Below are positions 26,264 through 35,905 of a stretch of 64,000 nucleotides of DNA, one piece after another; position 1 is the first letter of the stretch, and every line of letters begins with the position of its first letter. A program made the position numbers and the translations under genes. Under the pieces are notes generated by a model. The model saw only the letters and a list, made by a program, of their open reading frames with translations. It was not told the origin of the DNA and did not search any database. The DNA is from JAABTH01 sp964390725 (GTDB taxonomy: Bacteria; Bacillota; Dethiobacteria; DTU022): NCBI GenBank assembly GCA_964390725.1, contig CAYMIW010000002.1, positions 62,001 to 126,000 of the forward strand, in the 5' to 3' direction.

Positions 26264-26701
26264 TCACTCCTTTGGCTTATAGTTATTTATATTTGAAAGG
26301 CACTCCGGGCAGAGGCCTTTAAAATATACATTTCGCTCGATTATTTTGAAGCCGTTCAGTTCAGTGCAGGACCAGTTATTTAAATCTAGATCGAAATTGC
26401 TTATTGAGCCACAACCTTCACATATAAAGTGGGAGTGGTTTTTAACAGTAACGTCGTAGCGGGTTTCACTGTTACCAAAATCCAGCTCCTTCACAAGGCC
26501 GGCGCGGACAAACAGTTTGAGGGTATTATAAATGGTCGTTTTTGACAATGTGATAATTTCATGGTGCAGATCTTTATATATTCGATCTACTGTAGGGTGA
26601 CAGGGGTTTTTTATCAGGTAATCATAAATTTTTATACGCTGGATCGTCGGTCTGATTTTTTTGCTGGCCAGTTTTTTTGAAAGCGCTTTTATTGAAAGCA
26701 T
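26264..26701 (-). CDS. perR: Fur-family peroxide regulator (PerR-like)
   Basis: 145-residue winged-helix metalloregulator. Seen: RPTIQRIKIYDYLIKNPCHP with the Fur-family HPTVDRIY block, the DNA-contact segment ITLSKTTIYNTLKLFV, and the structural zinc pairs CEGCGSI and CPECLSN; the metal-sensing His/Asp region is in KNHSHFICEGC. Adjacent katG, a classic PerR target, supports a PerR assignment over Fur. I chose the ATG at 26701 (MLSIKALSKKL), as the first 29 codons of the longer frame are AT-rich and unlike the family. The gene precedes katG by 5 bases, so both should be cotranscribed and autoregulated. Confidence 0.88.
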   Translation of the reverse strand: MLSIKALSKKLASKKIRPTIQRIKIYDYLIKNPCHPTVDRIYKDLHHEIITLSKTTIYNTLKLFVRAGLVKELDFGNSETRYDVTVKNHSHFICEGCGSISNFDLDLNNWSCTELNGFKIIERNVYFKGLCPECLSNINNYKPKE

Positions 26702-26805
26702 CTTTAACAGCTTTGCTCCAAAATTATAATATTTAGTATTTGTAACAATTACTGATTTAAACTTATAACAAAAAGATGCGACTGTCAAGGATGGTTTTTA
26801 GGGTA

Positions 26806-26835
26806 TTGACAGGATCAAAGCAGAAAAACTATGAT
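26806..26835 (+). promoter_or_regulatory. Promoter of cbiA
   Basis: TTGACA at 26806-26811 and TATGAT at 26830-26835 are separated by 18 bases. The predicted start, near 26842, coincides with the first ATG of cbiA, suggesting a leaderless or nearly leaderless transcript. Confidence 0.5.
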
Positions 26836-26841
26836 CATGTT

Positions 26842-28149
26842 ATGAAAGCAATTATGTTTACGGCACCATCAAGTGGAAGTGGTAAAACAACAGTCACAAT
26901 GGCTATAGTCAGGGCAATTAAAAATAGGGGATATAATCCATCCTGTTTTAAAACTGGTCCTGATTATATTGATACTGCCTTTCTTGCCGCTGCTTCAGGA
27001 AAATCTGCCGGTAATCTTGATCTACATCTTCAGGGGAGAGAAGGTATGCGCCAGGCACTATCAATGGCAGACAGTGATTATTGTGTGATTGAGGGTGCCA
27101 TGGGGTATTTTGATGGCATAGCCAATACTTTTTCCGGGTCAAGTTATGATTTGGGGCAGGAACTCGGCGTGCCTTCCGTGCTGGTTTATACTCCCAGAGG
27201 TGAAATGTTTTCTGCGATCCCTAAGATTAAGGGAATGGCAGCCTTTTCCGGTTCTTTAATTAAGGCGGTTATACTGAATGATGTAAACAGAAATATTTAT
27301 TTAATGTTAAAGGAACAGATTGAAAAATATACCTCATTGCCGGTTATCGGTTTTATGCCTCGGGTAAAACAGTCGGAATTGAAAAGCAGGCACCTCGGCC
27401 TGATCCAGAGTTTAGAGATAGCAAATTTAGATGAACTAATTGAAACCTTGGCTGCCCAAGCTGAAAGTAATATTGATATTGAGGCTTTGATGGGTATATT
27501 TGCTAAAGTTAAAAGCCAACCTTTTCCGATTTTACGTCGTCGCAATCTTGTTGTTGCGATAGCCAGAGATAAGGCTTTTTCATTTTATTATCGTGAGAAC
27601 CTAAAGCTTTTCGAAGATACCTGCGAGGTAAAATATTTTTCACCACTTAACGACAATATACTACCGATATGCGATTTGCTTTATCTGGGTGGTGGTTACC
27701 CGGAAATATTTCGAAGTGAGCTTAGCGCAAACAAAACTATGCTGGAGTCTGTAAGAAATTATGCAAATAACGGGGGTTTTGTCTATGCTGAGTGTGGAGG
27801 GATGAACTATCTCTGTGACACTGTCGAAGGAACAAGAATGGTTGGTTTTCTAAAAGGTGAGAGCAGGCTTACTACAGGGTTGCAACGGTTTGGTTATGTA
27901 GATATTTGCCTTCTTGGTGATTGTCTGCTGGGTAAGGCTGGTGATATCCTATACGCTCATGAGTTCCATCGTTCTAAAACTTCAATTGCAGCATTAAAGA
28001 TATATAGCGTAACAAAAACGAGAGGTAATAAGCACTGGATGTGTGGCTACGTTCTTAATAACGTTTTAGCCGGTTATCCTCATCTGAATTTTATCGGTAA
28101 TTTGGATGCTTTTAAGCACCTGTTAGAATATGTTTATAAAAAACGCTGA
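26842..28149 (+). CDS. cbiA: Cobyrinate a,c-diamide synthase
   Basis: 435-residue ATP- and glutamine-dependent amidase that makes cobyrinate a,c-diamide in anaerobic cobalamin synthesis. The N-terminal dethiobiotin-synthetase-like domain begins MFTAPSSGSGKTTVTMAIVR (P-loop) and FKTGPDYID. The C-terminal class I glutaminase domain has the nucleophile in FVYAECGGMNYL near residue 335 and the His region HEFHRSK. I chose the ATG at 26842 since earlier codons match nothing and lie on or before the promoter. It is monocistronic and ends in a fully palindromic terminator. It is the only dedicated corrinoid synthesis gene in the window. Confidence 0.92.
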   Translation: MKAIMFTAPSSGSGKTTVTMAIVRAIKNRGYNPSCFKTGPDYIDTAFLAAASGKSAGNLDLHLQGREGMRQALSMADSDYCVIEGAMGYFDGIANTFSGSSYDLGQELGVPSVLVYTPRGEMFSAIPKIKGMAAFSGSLIKAVILNDVNRNIYLMLKEQIEKYTSLPVIGFMPRVKQSELKSRHLGLIQSLEIANLDELIETLAAQAESNIDIEALMGIFAKVKSQPFPILRRRNLVVAIARDKAFSFYYRENLKLFEDTCEVKYFSPLNDNILPICDLLYLGGGYPEIFRSELSANKTMLESVRNYANNGGFVYAECGGMNYLCDTVEGTRMVGFLKGESRLTTGLQRFGYVDICLLGDCLLGKAGDILYAHEFHRSKTSIAALKIYSVTKTRGNKHWMCGYVLNNVLAGYPHLNFIGNLDAFKHLLEYVYKKR

Positions 28150-28182
28150 ATAAAGATTTAAGCGGCTGAAAAAATTAAAAAT

Positions 28183-28214
28183 AAAAGCAGAGGGTATACC
28201 CTCTGCTTTTTTAT
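28183..28214. terminator. Bidirectional terminator between cbiA and the CaiB-type gene
   Basis: A 28-base perfect palindrome: AAAAGCAGAGGG, a TATA centre and CCCTCTGCTTTT, with further T residues on the plus side and A-run on the other. It lies between convergent genes. Confidence 0.85.
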
Positions 28215-28232
28215 ATCAATTTACATGGTTAT

Positions 28233-29423
28233 TTATATAGTACCTTCTGCAGTAAGCTTCTCAATTTCTTTTTGGTCGAGACCCAAAAGATCTCTGTATA
28301 TATCCAGGTTATGTTCACCGACAAGTGGTATTGGGAGCTTACGGGTTCCGGGTGTTTTAGACATTTTATAAACAGAACCGGCCAGCTTTACCTTACCGGA
28401 AAGGGGCTGCTCAACCTCAATAATCATCTCCCGGTGGTGGATTTGAGGATCATCGGCTACCTGATCAAAAGTGGGGACAGGTGAACTGGGAACCTTGTAT
28501 TCTTTGAAAATGGCTACAGCTTCTTCAACCGTTTTTTCTTTAAGCCACTGATCAAGCACACTTTCTACAGCGGCCATATTTTCTGTTCGCTTTACCCGGG
28601 TAACAAATCGTTCATCATTCTTAAGGTCCTCACGACCGATTGCTTTTAATACTTTATGCCATTGGTCGTCAGTGATTGTGCAGATTACGACATAGCCGTC
28701 TTTGGCTTTATAAGAGCCGAAGGGAGATGAACTGCCGAGTCTGTTGCCTATCCTTTTGGGAGTGATTCGAGTATCAAAATAATCAGCCCGATCGGGGAAG
28801 ACCATGGCCCATATGCCGTCCTGCATGGAAATATCAATATGCTGACCTTCTCCTGTTACAGTTTTATAATGGAGTGCGGCCAGGATGGCTATTGTAGCGT
28901 TGTATCCTCCCATGTAATCAGCAAGGGATATTCCTGCCTTCTGCGGTTCGCCATCCGGCTCTCCGGTAACACTCATCAGCCCACCCATTGCCTGACCGAC
29001 GACATCATAGGTAATCTGGTCGCGGCGGGGTCCTGTTTGTCCGAAGCCAGAGATAGAAGCGAATATTATGCCGGGGTTGATCTTACATACTTCTTCATAA
29101 CCAAGACCAAGCCGATCTATAACGCCGGGAGCAAAATTTTCAACGAGTATGTCGCATTTGGCAGCCATCTTTTTAGCTATTGCCAGCCCATCCGGTTTTT
29201 TCATGTTTAGCGTAACGCTTTTCTTGCCCCTGTTGTAGGCTATAAACTGGTAAGATTCACCCTTGGGAGACATGGGAGCCGCTTTGCGTTCAGGTTCTCC
29301 CGTGCCTGGCCTTTCAACTTTAATTACCTCGGCTCCCAGTTCACTGAGGACCGAAGTGCAGTGAGGCCCGGATAAATATTGTGTAAAATCCAATACTCTT
29401 ACATTATTTAAAGCTTTAGTCAT
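28233..29423 (-). CDS. Class III CoA-transferase (CaiB/BaiF family)
   Basis: 396-residue family III CoA-transferase that moves CoA between carboxylic acids by an aspartyl-CoA type mechanism. Family signs: VLDFTQYLSGPHCTSVLSEL, AEVIKVERPGTGE, NRGKKSVTLNMKKPDG, LVENFAPGVIDRLGLGYE, the region around QAMGGLMSVTGEPDG, and DISMQDGIW. Length is usual. I chose the ATG at 29423 because AAGGAGATATGGAG precedes it and the family begins with the MTKALNNVRVLDF block. The gene stands alone between terminator and carA. Substrates of this family include carnitine, formate/oxalate, bile acids and aromatic acids; none can be chosen here. Confidence 0.92.
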   Translation of the reverse strand: MTKALNNVRVLDFTQYLSGPHCTSVLSELGAEVIKVERPGTGEPERKAAPMSPKGESYQFIAYNRGKKSVTLNMKKPDGLAIAKKMAAKCDILVENFAPGVIDRLGLGYEEVCKINPGIIFASISGFGQTGPRRDQITYDVVGQAMGGLMSVTGEPDGEPQKAGISLADYMGGYNATIAILAALHYKTVTGEGQHIDISMQDGIWAMVFPDRADYFDTRITPKRIGNRLGSSSPFGSYKAKDGYVVICTITDDQWHKVLKAIGREDLKNDERFVTRVKRTENMAAVESVLDQWLKEKTVEEAVAIFKEYKVPSSPVPTFDQVADDPQIHHREMIIEVEQPLSGKVKLAGSVYKMSKTPGTRKLPIPLVGEHNLDIYRDLLGLDQKEIEKLTAEGTI

Positions 29424-29796
29424 TCTCCATATCTCCTTGTGTCTTATTATTTTATATCTATGCTTTGATTTTAGCATTCTTAACTGTTTCTATGAGAATT
29501 ATTTCTAAATTACTCACCCTTTTCTCATAGGGTTCCATTTATTATAGCCTGTATGCCAGGTATCAGGCAAATCAGGTGATAACCTATAGGATGTTCATTT
29601 GATTTAGATCATTCATAAAAAACTGGTTTTTCTTTGAAGCAATAATTTTTAATTGTTAAGGTTAAAGTATAATACAGCTAAAACTCCACGATTTAAAAAT
29701 AATTTCTTGTTATTTTATTCCACTGCAGATATAATTTTAAAAATGTCCAAATACCAATTGTAGATGGTGAGGCTAACCAGAAGGAGGAAGAAGATA
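29424..29796. other. Intergenic region upstream of carA
   Basis: 373 AT-rich bases between divergent genes. A 9-bp perfect inverted repeat (CTATGAGAA at 29490-29498 and TTCTCATAG at 29522-29530) lies on the CoA-transferase side. A TATAAT at 29668-29673 may be the -10 of carA, with a poor -35, giving a leader of about 120 nt. I see no PyrR-type attenuator or hairpin with a T-run. Confidence 0.4.
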
Positions 29797-30939
29797 GTGC
29801 CAGCAACATTAGTGCTTGAAGATGGGTTTAGCTTGACAGGAGAAAAGTTCTCCGGTCGCGGTGAGACATTCGGAGAAGTGGTTTTTAACACATCCCTGAC
29901 TGGTTACCAGGAAATGATTACTGACCCATCTTATCGCGGTCAGATTCTGGTTTTAACCTGCCCCATGATCGGGAATTATGGAGTAAACAGCTGCGATTCG
30001 GAATCAATCGGTCCCCAGATTGAAGGGTTGTTGGTAAAGGAATGCTCCCGCAGACCAAGTAACAGGCGTGCTGAGCAATCGCTCAATGCCTACCTTGATC
30101 AGCATGAGATAATTGGCGTTGAGGGAATAGACACTCGTTCATTAACTCTTCATCTGCGTTCAGCAGGAACTATGTATGGTGTGATATCAAATGAAGATAA
30201 TGATGTCTCTAACCTGAAGCGAAGAGTTTTAGCCTATAAAAATCAAAACAAGCGTAATCTGGTAGACGAAGTTTCTACTCCAGGGCAATATATATTGCAT
30301 ACACCCCGGGTATTAATGCCCGAAGGTGATGCCCCACCCGGTGATCCACCTGAATATCATGTGGTTATATATGATTTTGGTGTTAAGTATAATATCATGA
30401 GATCTTTAACCGCACGTAACTGTCGCATTACCGTTGTTCCCTACCATACAACCGCCGATGAAATAATCAAGCTTCAGCCTGACGGTGTTTTGCTTTCAAA
30501 TGGTCCTGGTGATCCAATAGATCAAGTGAGTATAGTAGGTCAGATACAATCTCTTCTAGGCCGGGTGCCTATTTTTGGAATTTGCCTTGGGCATCAACTG
30601 TTGGCGATGGCCCTTGGTTACCCTACCTTTAAACTTAAATTCGGACACCGGGGAGGAAACCATCCAGTTAAAGATATGCGAACTGGAAAAGTCCTTATAA
30701 CTTCACAGAATCATGGTTACTGCGTGCAGTTAAAAGAGTTTAAGTGTGGGACAGAAATAACACATATCAATCTGAATGACGGGACACTTGAGGGGATCGA
30801 AAATCGTCAGCTATGCTGTTTTTCCGTTCAATTTCATCCCGAGGCAGCACCAGGCCCTCACGACAGTAACTATCTCTTTGATCAATTCATTGCGATGATG
30901 AATGACAGCCGGGCGAAGGGGGTAGGCAAAAATGCCTAA
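29797..30939 (+). CDS. carA: Carbamoyl-phosphate synthase small (glutaminase) subunit
   Basis: 380-residue subunit that releases ammonia from glutamine for carbamoyl phosphate, feeding arginine and pyrimidine synthesis. Seen: the N-terminal LEDGFSLTGEKFSGRGE and FNTSLTGYQEMITDPSY, and the C-terminal class I glutaminase with LSNGPGDP, the nucleophile in FGICLGHQLLA, and the catalytic His/Glu in SVQFHPEAAPGP. The GTG start at 29797 follows AAGGAGG by 9 bases, and fits the family start better than an earlier in-frame codon. It overlaps carB by 8 bases. Confidence 0.97.
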   Translation: MPATLVLEDGFSLTGEKFSGRGETFGEVVFNTSLTGYQEMITDPSYRGQILVLTCPMIGNYGVNSCDSESIGPQIEGLLVKECSRRPSNRRAEQSLNAYLDQHEIIGVEGIDTRSLTLHLRSAGTMYGVISNEDNDVSNLKRRVLAYKNQNKRNLVDEVSTPGQYILHTPRVLMPEGDAPPGDPPEYHVVIYDFGVKYNIMRSLTARNCRITVVPYHTTADEIIKLQPDGVLLSNGPGDPIDQVSIVGQIQSLLGRVPIFGICLGHQLLAMALGYPTFKLKFGHRGGNHPVKDMRTGKVLITSQNHGYCVQLKEFKCGTEITHINLNDGTLEGIENRQLCCFSVQFHPEAAPGPHDSNYLFDQFIAMMNDSRAKGVGKNA

Positions 30940-33900
30940 AAGAGAAGATTTAAAGAAAATCCTACTGATTGGCTCAGGTCCGATCGTGATCGGCCAGGCC
31001 TGTGAATTCGACTACTCAGGTACCCAGGCCTGCAGGGCGCTCAAAGAAGAAAATTACGAAGTAATACTTATCAATAGCAACCCTGCAACTATTATGACTG
31101 ATCCGTCTATGGCAGATCGGACCTATATAGAGCCATTAACTGTGGAAACGGTTCAAAAGGTGATTAAAAAAGAAAAACCTCAGGCTTTACTGCCAACCTT
31201 AGGTGGCCAGACAGCACTTAATATTGCCGTGTCCCTTGCTGATAGTGGCTTTCTTGAAAAGGAAGAAGTTGAGCTTATTGGCGCCGATGCAGAAGTGATT
31301 AAACATGCGGAAAACCGTGAGCTATTCAAGGAAATAATGACACGAATTGGCTTGGATTCGGCTGATAGCTGCCATCTAGGCAGCCTGGAAGAGGCTTTGA
31401 AATTTGCTGAATTATATGGTTATCCCCTGGTTATCAGGCCTTCTTTTACCATGGGAGGAGCAGGGGGAGGGATTGCATATAACCGCCAACAGCTTGAGAA
31501 AATGGTTTCTGCCGGCTTGAAAAATAGTCCTATTGGTCAGATCCTCATTGAGGAAGCGTTAATTGGCTGGAAAGAATTCGAGCTGGAACTAATGCGAGAT
31601 CGAAATGATAATGTGGTGATTATCTGTTCCATAGAAAACCTGGATCCCATGGGTGTACACACAGGAGAAAGCATAACCGTTGCGCCTGCACAGACGCTAA
31701 GTGATTATGAGTATCAAATGATGCGGGATGCTTCTCTTAAGGCATTGCGTGAAATTGGGGTGGAAACTGGTGGTTGTAACATACAATTTGCAATTGATCC
31801 TGAAACCGGTCGAATGATTGTTATAGAGATGAACCCCAGGGTTTCGCGTTCATCCGCCCTGGCATCTAAGGCAACTGGTTTCCCAATTGCCAAGATAGCT
31901 TCAAAATTGGCCATTGGCTACACACTTGATGAACTAACCAATGATATTACTTTGGAAACTCCGGCATCGTTTGAGCCGTCGTTGGATTATTGTGTGGTGA
32001 AGATCCCCCGCTGGGATTTTGCTAAGTTCCCGGGTGTCAATCAGCATTTAACAACCCATATGAAATCGGTCGGTGAGGTTATGAGCCTGGGGCGAACCTT
32101 TAAAGAGGCTCTGCAGAAAGCCTTACGGTCATTGGAACAGGGTTATGATGGTTTAAACGGACATCCCCTGATGTTTGGAAAACCTTATAACCTGCAATCT
32201 CTCAGAGAACAGCTTAAAGAACCTTTACCGGAACGTGCGTTTACTATTGCTGAAGCGCTCCGAGCCGGGTTGTGCAGCGATGAAGTAAGTTTTTTAACCG
32301 GTATCGATCGTTGGTTTGTCGATCAAATTGAATCACTTGTATGTTTTGAAAAAAAAATTAAGGAATCGGTTAAATTAAATCAAGATATCCTCTGGCAGGC
32401 AAAGAGTTTTGGTTTTTCCGATCTTCATATAGCCAAACTGCGGGGACTGGCGGAAAAGGATATCCGCCATTTAAGGCACCAACTAAACGTTAAGCCGACT
32501 TATAGGCTCGTTGATACCTGTGCAGGTGAATTTAAAGCATGCACACCTTATTATTATTCAACTTACGAAAGAGGAGCATTCGAACTACCGGATGATAATG
32601 CTGAGCAAAAACCACATAATAAAAAAGTAATCATCCTTGGTAGTGGCCCAAATCGGATCGGGCAGGGTCTTGAATTTGACTATTGCTGTGTACAGGCAGC
32701 GATGGCCCTGCGCGACAATGGTTATAAAGTGATTATGGTTAACTGTAACCCGGAAACGGTCAGCACCGATTATGATATATCTGACTGTCTTTACTTTGAA
32801 CCTCTTACTCTTGAGGATGTACTCGGTGTGTGTGAACAAGTAATGCCTGATGGCTTGATTCTGCAGTTTGGTGGACAAACTCCTCTGAAACTATCCAGGC
32901 TATTGATGGAAGAAGGCCAGCCGATCTGGGGCACTTCCCCCCTGGATATTAACAGGGCAGAGAACCGGCGCGATTTTGCTGCTGTTGTTGATAAACTTGA
33001 TCTTTGGGAACCGGCTAATGGAACTGCCGAGGATGATGTGCAGGCTTTAGCCGTTGCCCGTCGATTAGGTTTCCCCCTGCTGGTCAGGCCCTCCTATGTT
33101 CTCGGTGGGCTGGCCATGCGTGTGGTTGACAATGAAGATGAACTTGAACTATATCTTTCTGGCCACCCTGATGTTGGGCCGGCCAACCCTCTGCTGCTGG
33201 ATAAGTTTTTGGAAGGGGCAGTTGAAATTGATGTTGATGCTTTGAGTGACGGAGAAAAAGTAATCGTTGCCGGAGTTATGGAACATGTTGAGCAGGCCGG
33301 AATTCATTCTGGAGATAGTTGTTGTGTTTTGCCGCCGTACAGTATTGGTAAATACCAGCTGAATGAGATAAAACGTCAGACGGAGCAGTTAGCCCTGGAA
33401 TTGAATATTAAAGGTCTACTGAACATCCAGTTTGCAGTGCGCGGAAGGGAAGTTTATATCCTTGAGGCTAATCCCAGGGGCTCACGTACTATACCCTTCG
33501 TTGGCAAGGCAACAGGTGTACCGCTTGCCGGAATGGCTGCCCGGGTAATTGCCGGAGCATCACTCGGGGAACTGGGCCTGCACAGTATTATCGAACCGCA
33601 TTATTATTCGGTGAAAGAAGCCGTGTTTCCCTTTAACCGCTTCGAAGATGTTGACATTTTACTAGGCCCAGAAATGCGTTCAACAGGAGAAGTGATGGGA
33701 TTGGATCATGATCTTGGCATGGCGCTGGCCAAGGCTCAATTAGCTGCCGGTACTCCGCTGCCCCGTGAGGGCAGAATTCTGCTTACAGTTGCCGATCGGG
33801 ACAAGCCACAACTGGTGGATTTGGCGAAAATCCTCTTCAGGATGGGTTTTCAACTGGCAGCAACCAAAGGTACTGCAGATATACTACAAAAAAATGGTAT

Positions 33901-34171
33901 CACCGTGGAGGGCATCAATAAAATTAATGAGCCCGGACCGAATCTGCTCGACTATATCAGTGCGGGTATAGTTGACTTGATTATCAATACTCCTGCCGGT
34001 TCGGGTGCCCAGTCTGATGGTGAATATATCCGACGTCAGGCAGTTAAACAAGGGATCTCTATAATAACAACCATTCAGGGAGCGATGGCAGCCCTGGAAG
34101 GTATTCGTGCCCTGCGCAAAAGGGATAGCGCGGTGTGCTGTCTCCAGGATTATTATAAGCTGAAAGAATAG
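30932..34171 (+). CDS. carB: Carbamoyl-phosphate synthase large subunit
   Basis: 1079-residue synthetase with two homologous ATP-grasp halves. Half one begins KILLIGSGPIVIGQACEFDY and includes PSFTMGGAGGGIAYN; half two begins KVIILGSGPNRIGQGLEFDY and includes PSYVLGGLAMRVV. The oligomerisation domain lies between, and a methylglyoxal-synthase-like regulatory domain ends the chain (from about residue 935: ILLTVADRDKPQL, with AATKGTADIL). Length is standard. The ATG is inside the last codons of carA, and no gene follows closely, so carAB is a two-gene operon. Confidence 0.98.
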   Translation: MPKREDLKKILLIGSGPIVIGQACEFDYSGTQACRALKEENYEVILINSNPATIMTDPSMADRTYIEPLTVETVQKVIKKEKPQALLPTLGGQTALNIAVSLADSGFLEKEEVELIGADAEVIKHAENRELFKEIMTRIGLDSADSCHLGSLEEALKFAELYGYPLVIRPSFTMGGAGGGIAYNRQQLEKMVSAGLKNSPIGQILIEEALIGWKEFELELMRDRNDNVVIICSIENLDPMGVHTGESITVAPAQTLSDYEYQMMRDASLKALREIGVETGGCNIQFAIDPETGRMIVIEMNPRVSRSSALASKATGFPIAKIASKLAIGYTLDELTNDITLETPASFEPSLDYCVVKIPRWDFAKFPGVNQHLTTHMKSVGEVMSLGRTFKEALQKALRSLEQGYDGLNGHPLMFGKPYNLQSLREQLKEPLPERAFTIAEALRAGLCSDEVSFLTGIDRWFVDQIESLVCFEKKIKESVKLNQDILWQAKSFGFSDLHIAKLRGLAEKDIRHLRHQLNVKPTYRLVDTCAGEFKACTPYYYSTYERGAFELPDDNAEQKPHNKKVIILGSGPNRIGQGLEFDYCCVQAAMALRDNGYKVIMVNCNPETVSTDYDISDCLYFEPLTLEDVLGVCEQVMPDGLILQFGGQTPLKLSRLLMEEGQPIWGTSPLDINRAENRRDFAAVVDKLDLWEPANGTAEDDVQALAVARRLGFPLLVRPSYVLGGLAMRVVDNEDELELYLSGHPDVGPANPLLLDKFLEGAVEIDVDALSDGEKVIVAGVMEHVEQAGIHSGDSCCVLPPYSIGKYQLNEIKRQTEQLALELNIKGLLNIQFAVRGREVYILEANPRGSRTIPFVGKATGVPLAGMAARVIAGASLGELGLHSIIEPHYYSVKEAVFPFNRFEDVDILLGPEMRSTGEVMGLDHDLGMALAKAQLAAGTPLPREGRILLTVADRDKPQLVDLAKILFRMGFQLAATKGTADILQKNGITVEGINKINEPGPNLLDYISAGIVDLIINTPAGSGAQSDGEYIRRQAVKQGISIITTIQGAMAALEGIRALRKRDSAVCCLQDYYKLKE

Positions 34172-34242
34172 AGTTAATTTATGGAGTAACAGTGACACAG
34201 CCAGGCGGTTTAGAAGAGTAATTACTTGATCTGACTGACCAG

Positions 34243-35646
34243 TTAATCCAGATCGGGATAAATGCCGGAAAAACAGGCACTGCATAATAGTTCCTTTTTT
34301 AAACCGCTGGCCCGATAAAGATCATTCGGTTCGGCAAATATCAGGGAATTGGCTCCATAAGCAGACGAAGAATTGCCATTATCACCTTTGCATGCGCTTA
34401 GTTCAGTGGTTACCGGTATATCAACACCGAAATAGCAGGGATGTTTAAAGGGCGGGGAGGCAATGCATAGATGAACCTCTGAAGCACCGGCTGCGAAAAG
34501 AAGCTGGACGAGGATGCGGCAGGTTGTTCCCCGAACCAGTGAATCGTCAACCACAATAATTTTTTTACCTTTTACGATATCTTTGATCGGACTTAGCTTG
34601 AGCCGCACAGCCATTTCTCTTTCATTCTGGCCGGGCTTAATGAAAGTGCGTCCCAAGTAAGAGTTGCGGTATATAGCCCACTCCAAAGGTAACCCCAGGG
34701 CTCCGGCCAGGCCCAGGGCAGCTGATATTCCTGAATCGGGGACTGGTATAACCATATCCATCCCCGGGGGGTAATGCCGGGCCAGTAAAACACCAATCTC
34801 CCTGCGGATTGAGTGGACATTCAGGCCGTTGAAGATACTGTCCGGACGGGCAAAATATATATATTCAAAAATACAGAATGATGAGCGGGGCGGCCCGGCA
34901 GCGATAACCGAAGTTAGCCCCTGAGGTTCCAGAGTTACTATTTCACCAGGCTGCACTTCTCTGATAAATTGAGCATTAACAGTGTCCAGGGCAGCTGTTT
35001 CGGAAGCAACTACGAATGCATCATCCAAGTTACCGATCACCAATGGACGGAAACCGCCAGGGTCGCGGAACGCTATTAGCCTGTTGCCATCTGTCACAAC
35101 TGCTGCGTAAGCGCCTTTGACAATATGCATAGTTTTGGATACAGCTTCAACCAGCCCGGCCTGGCGAAAAAGGTGAATATAGAAGAGTAAAACCTCGGTG
35201 TCCGAAGTAGTATGAAAGATATGGCCTTCGTCAAGTAATTTATGATACAGTCGCCTGTAGTTAACCAGATTTCCGTTATGGGCCAGGGCAATTCCCTTTT
35301 TATCCGCTGTTCTGGCAACGAGAGGCTGGGCATTGGCAATAAGGCTGGGACCTGTTGTGGAATAGCGAACGTGCCCAAGGATAGTTCGGGCAGTAATTGC
35401 ATCAATTTTTTGGTGGTTAAAAACATTTTCGATCAGGCCCATTCCCTTATAAACAGAAATGTTTTCCTGATTGGAATAGGCCATTCCAGCACTTTCCTGA
35501 CCGCGATGCTGCAGGGCAAGCAGGCCAAGATAAGTGATGTAGGCAGCGGAAAGAGACCCTTTATATCCGCAGATAGCAAAAATACCGCACTTTTCCCTGA
35601 GTTTTTCATTGGCAGTTATGTTCAGTTGATTTTTGTGATATGTCAT
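34243..35646 (-). CDS. purF: Amidophosphoribosyltransferase
   Basis: 467-residue enzyme of the first committed purine step, making phosphoribosylamine from PRPP and glutamine. A short propeptide of 19 residues precedes the catalytic Cys20 (REKCGIFAICGY), which is exposed after processing. Further signs: QHRGQESAGMAYS, the phosphoribosyltransferase PRPP loop KIIVVDDSLVRGTTCRIL, and the C-terminal CSACFSGIYPDL with other Cys, as in the Fe-S-containing Bacillus-type enzyme. The start lacks a good ribosome binding site. It is divergent from purL. Confidence 0.97.
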   Translation of the reverse strand: MTYHKNQLNITANEKLREKCGIFAICGYKGSLSAAYITYLGLLALQHRGQESAGMAYSNQENISVYKGMGLIENVFNHQKIDAITARTILGHVRYSTTGPSLIANAQPLVARTADKKGIALAHNGNLVNYRRLYHKLLDEGHIFHTTSDTEVLLFYIHLFRQAGLVEAVSKTMHIVKGAYAAVVTDGNRLIAFRDPGGFRPLVIGNLDDAFVVASETAALDTVNAQFIREVQPGEIVTLEPQGLTSVIAAGPPRSSFCIFEYIYFARPDSIFNGLNVHSIRREIGVLLARHYPPGMDMVIPVPDSGISAALGLAGALGLPLEWAIYRNSYLGRTFIKPGQNEREMAVRLKLSPIKDIVKGKKIIVVDDSLVRGTTCRILVQLLFAAGASEVHLCIASPPFKHPCYFGVDIPVTTELSACKGDNGNSSSAYGANSLIFAEPNDLYRASGLKKELLCSACFSGIYPDLD

Positions 35647-35905
35647 AGGATGCTATTCTACACTTGTTTTGTAGTTCCTTCGCTGGCAGGGGGAGATAAA
35701 ACATTTTTTTTTCAAACTGTGTTTTTGGAGAAACGTATGAAAAAAAAGAGTTTCTTTTTACAGGGGAGAGATAAGCTCTGTTGGTCTGTGATAAAATAAT
35801 TTAAAAGTGCTATATTTATACTCATGTTAAAGTAGTTAACTTGTTTTGATTGGTAGTGAATGGTAATGAACAGTGTAAAAGCATTCAAGGAAATTCTTTG
35901 ACAAG

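Noticed and set aside
35647..35905. A purine-type riboswitch between purF and purL.
   Set aside because: No purine aptamer core or terminator hairpin could be found in the divergent intergenic region.
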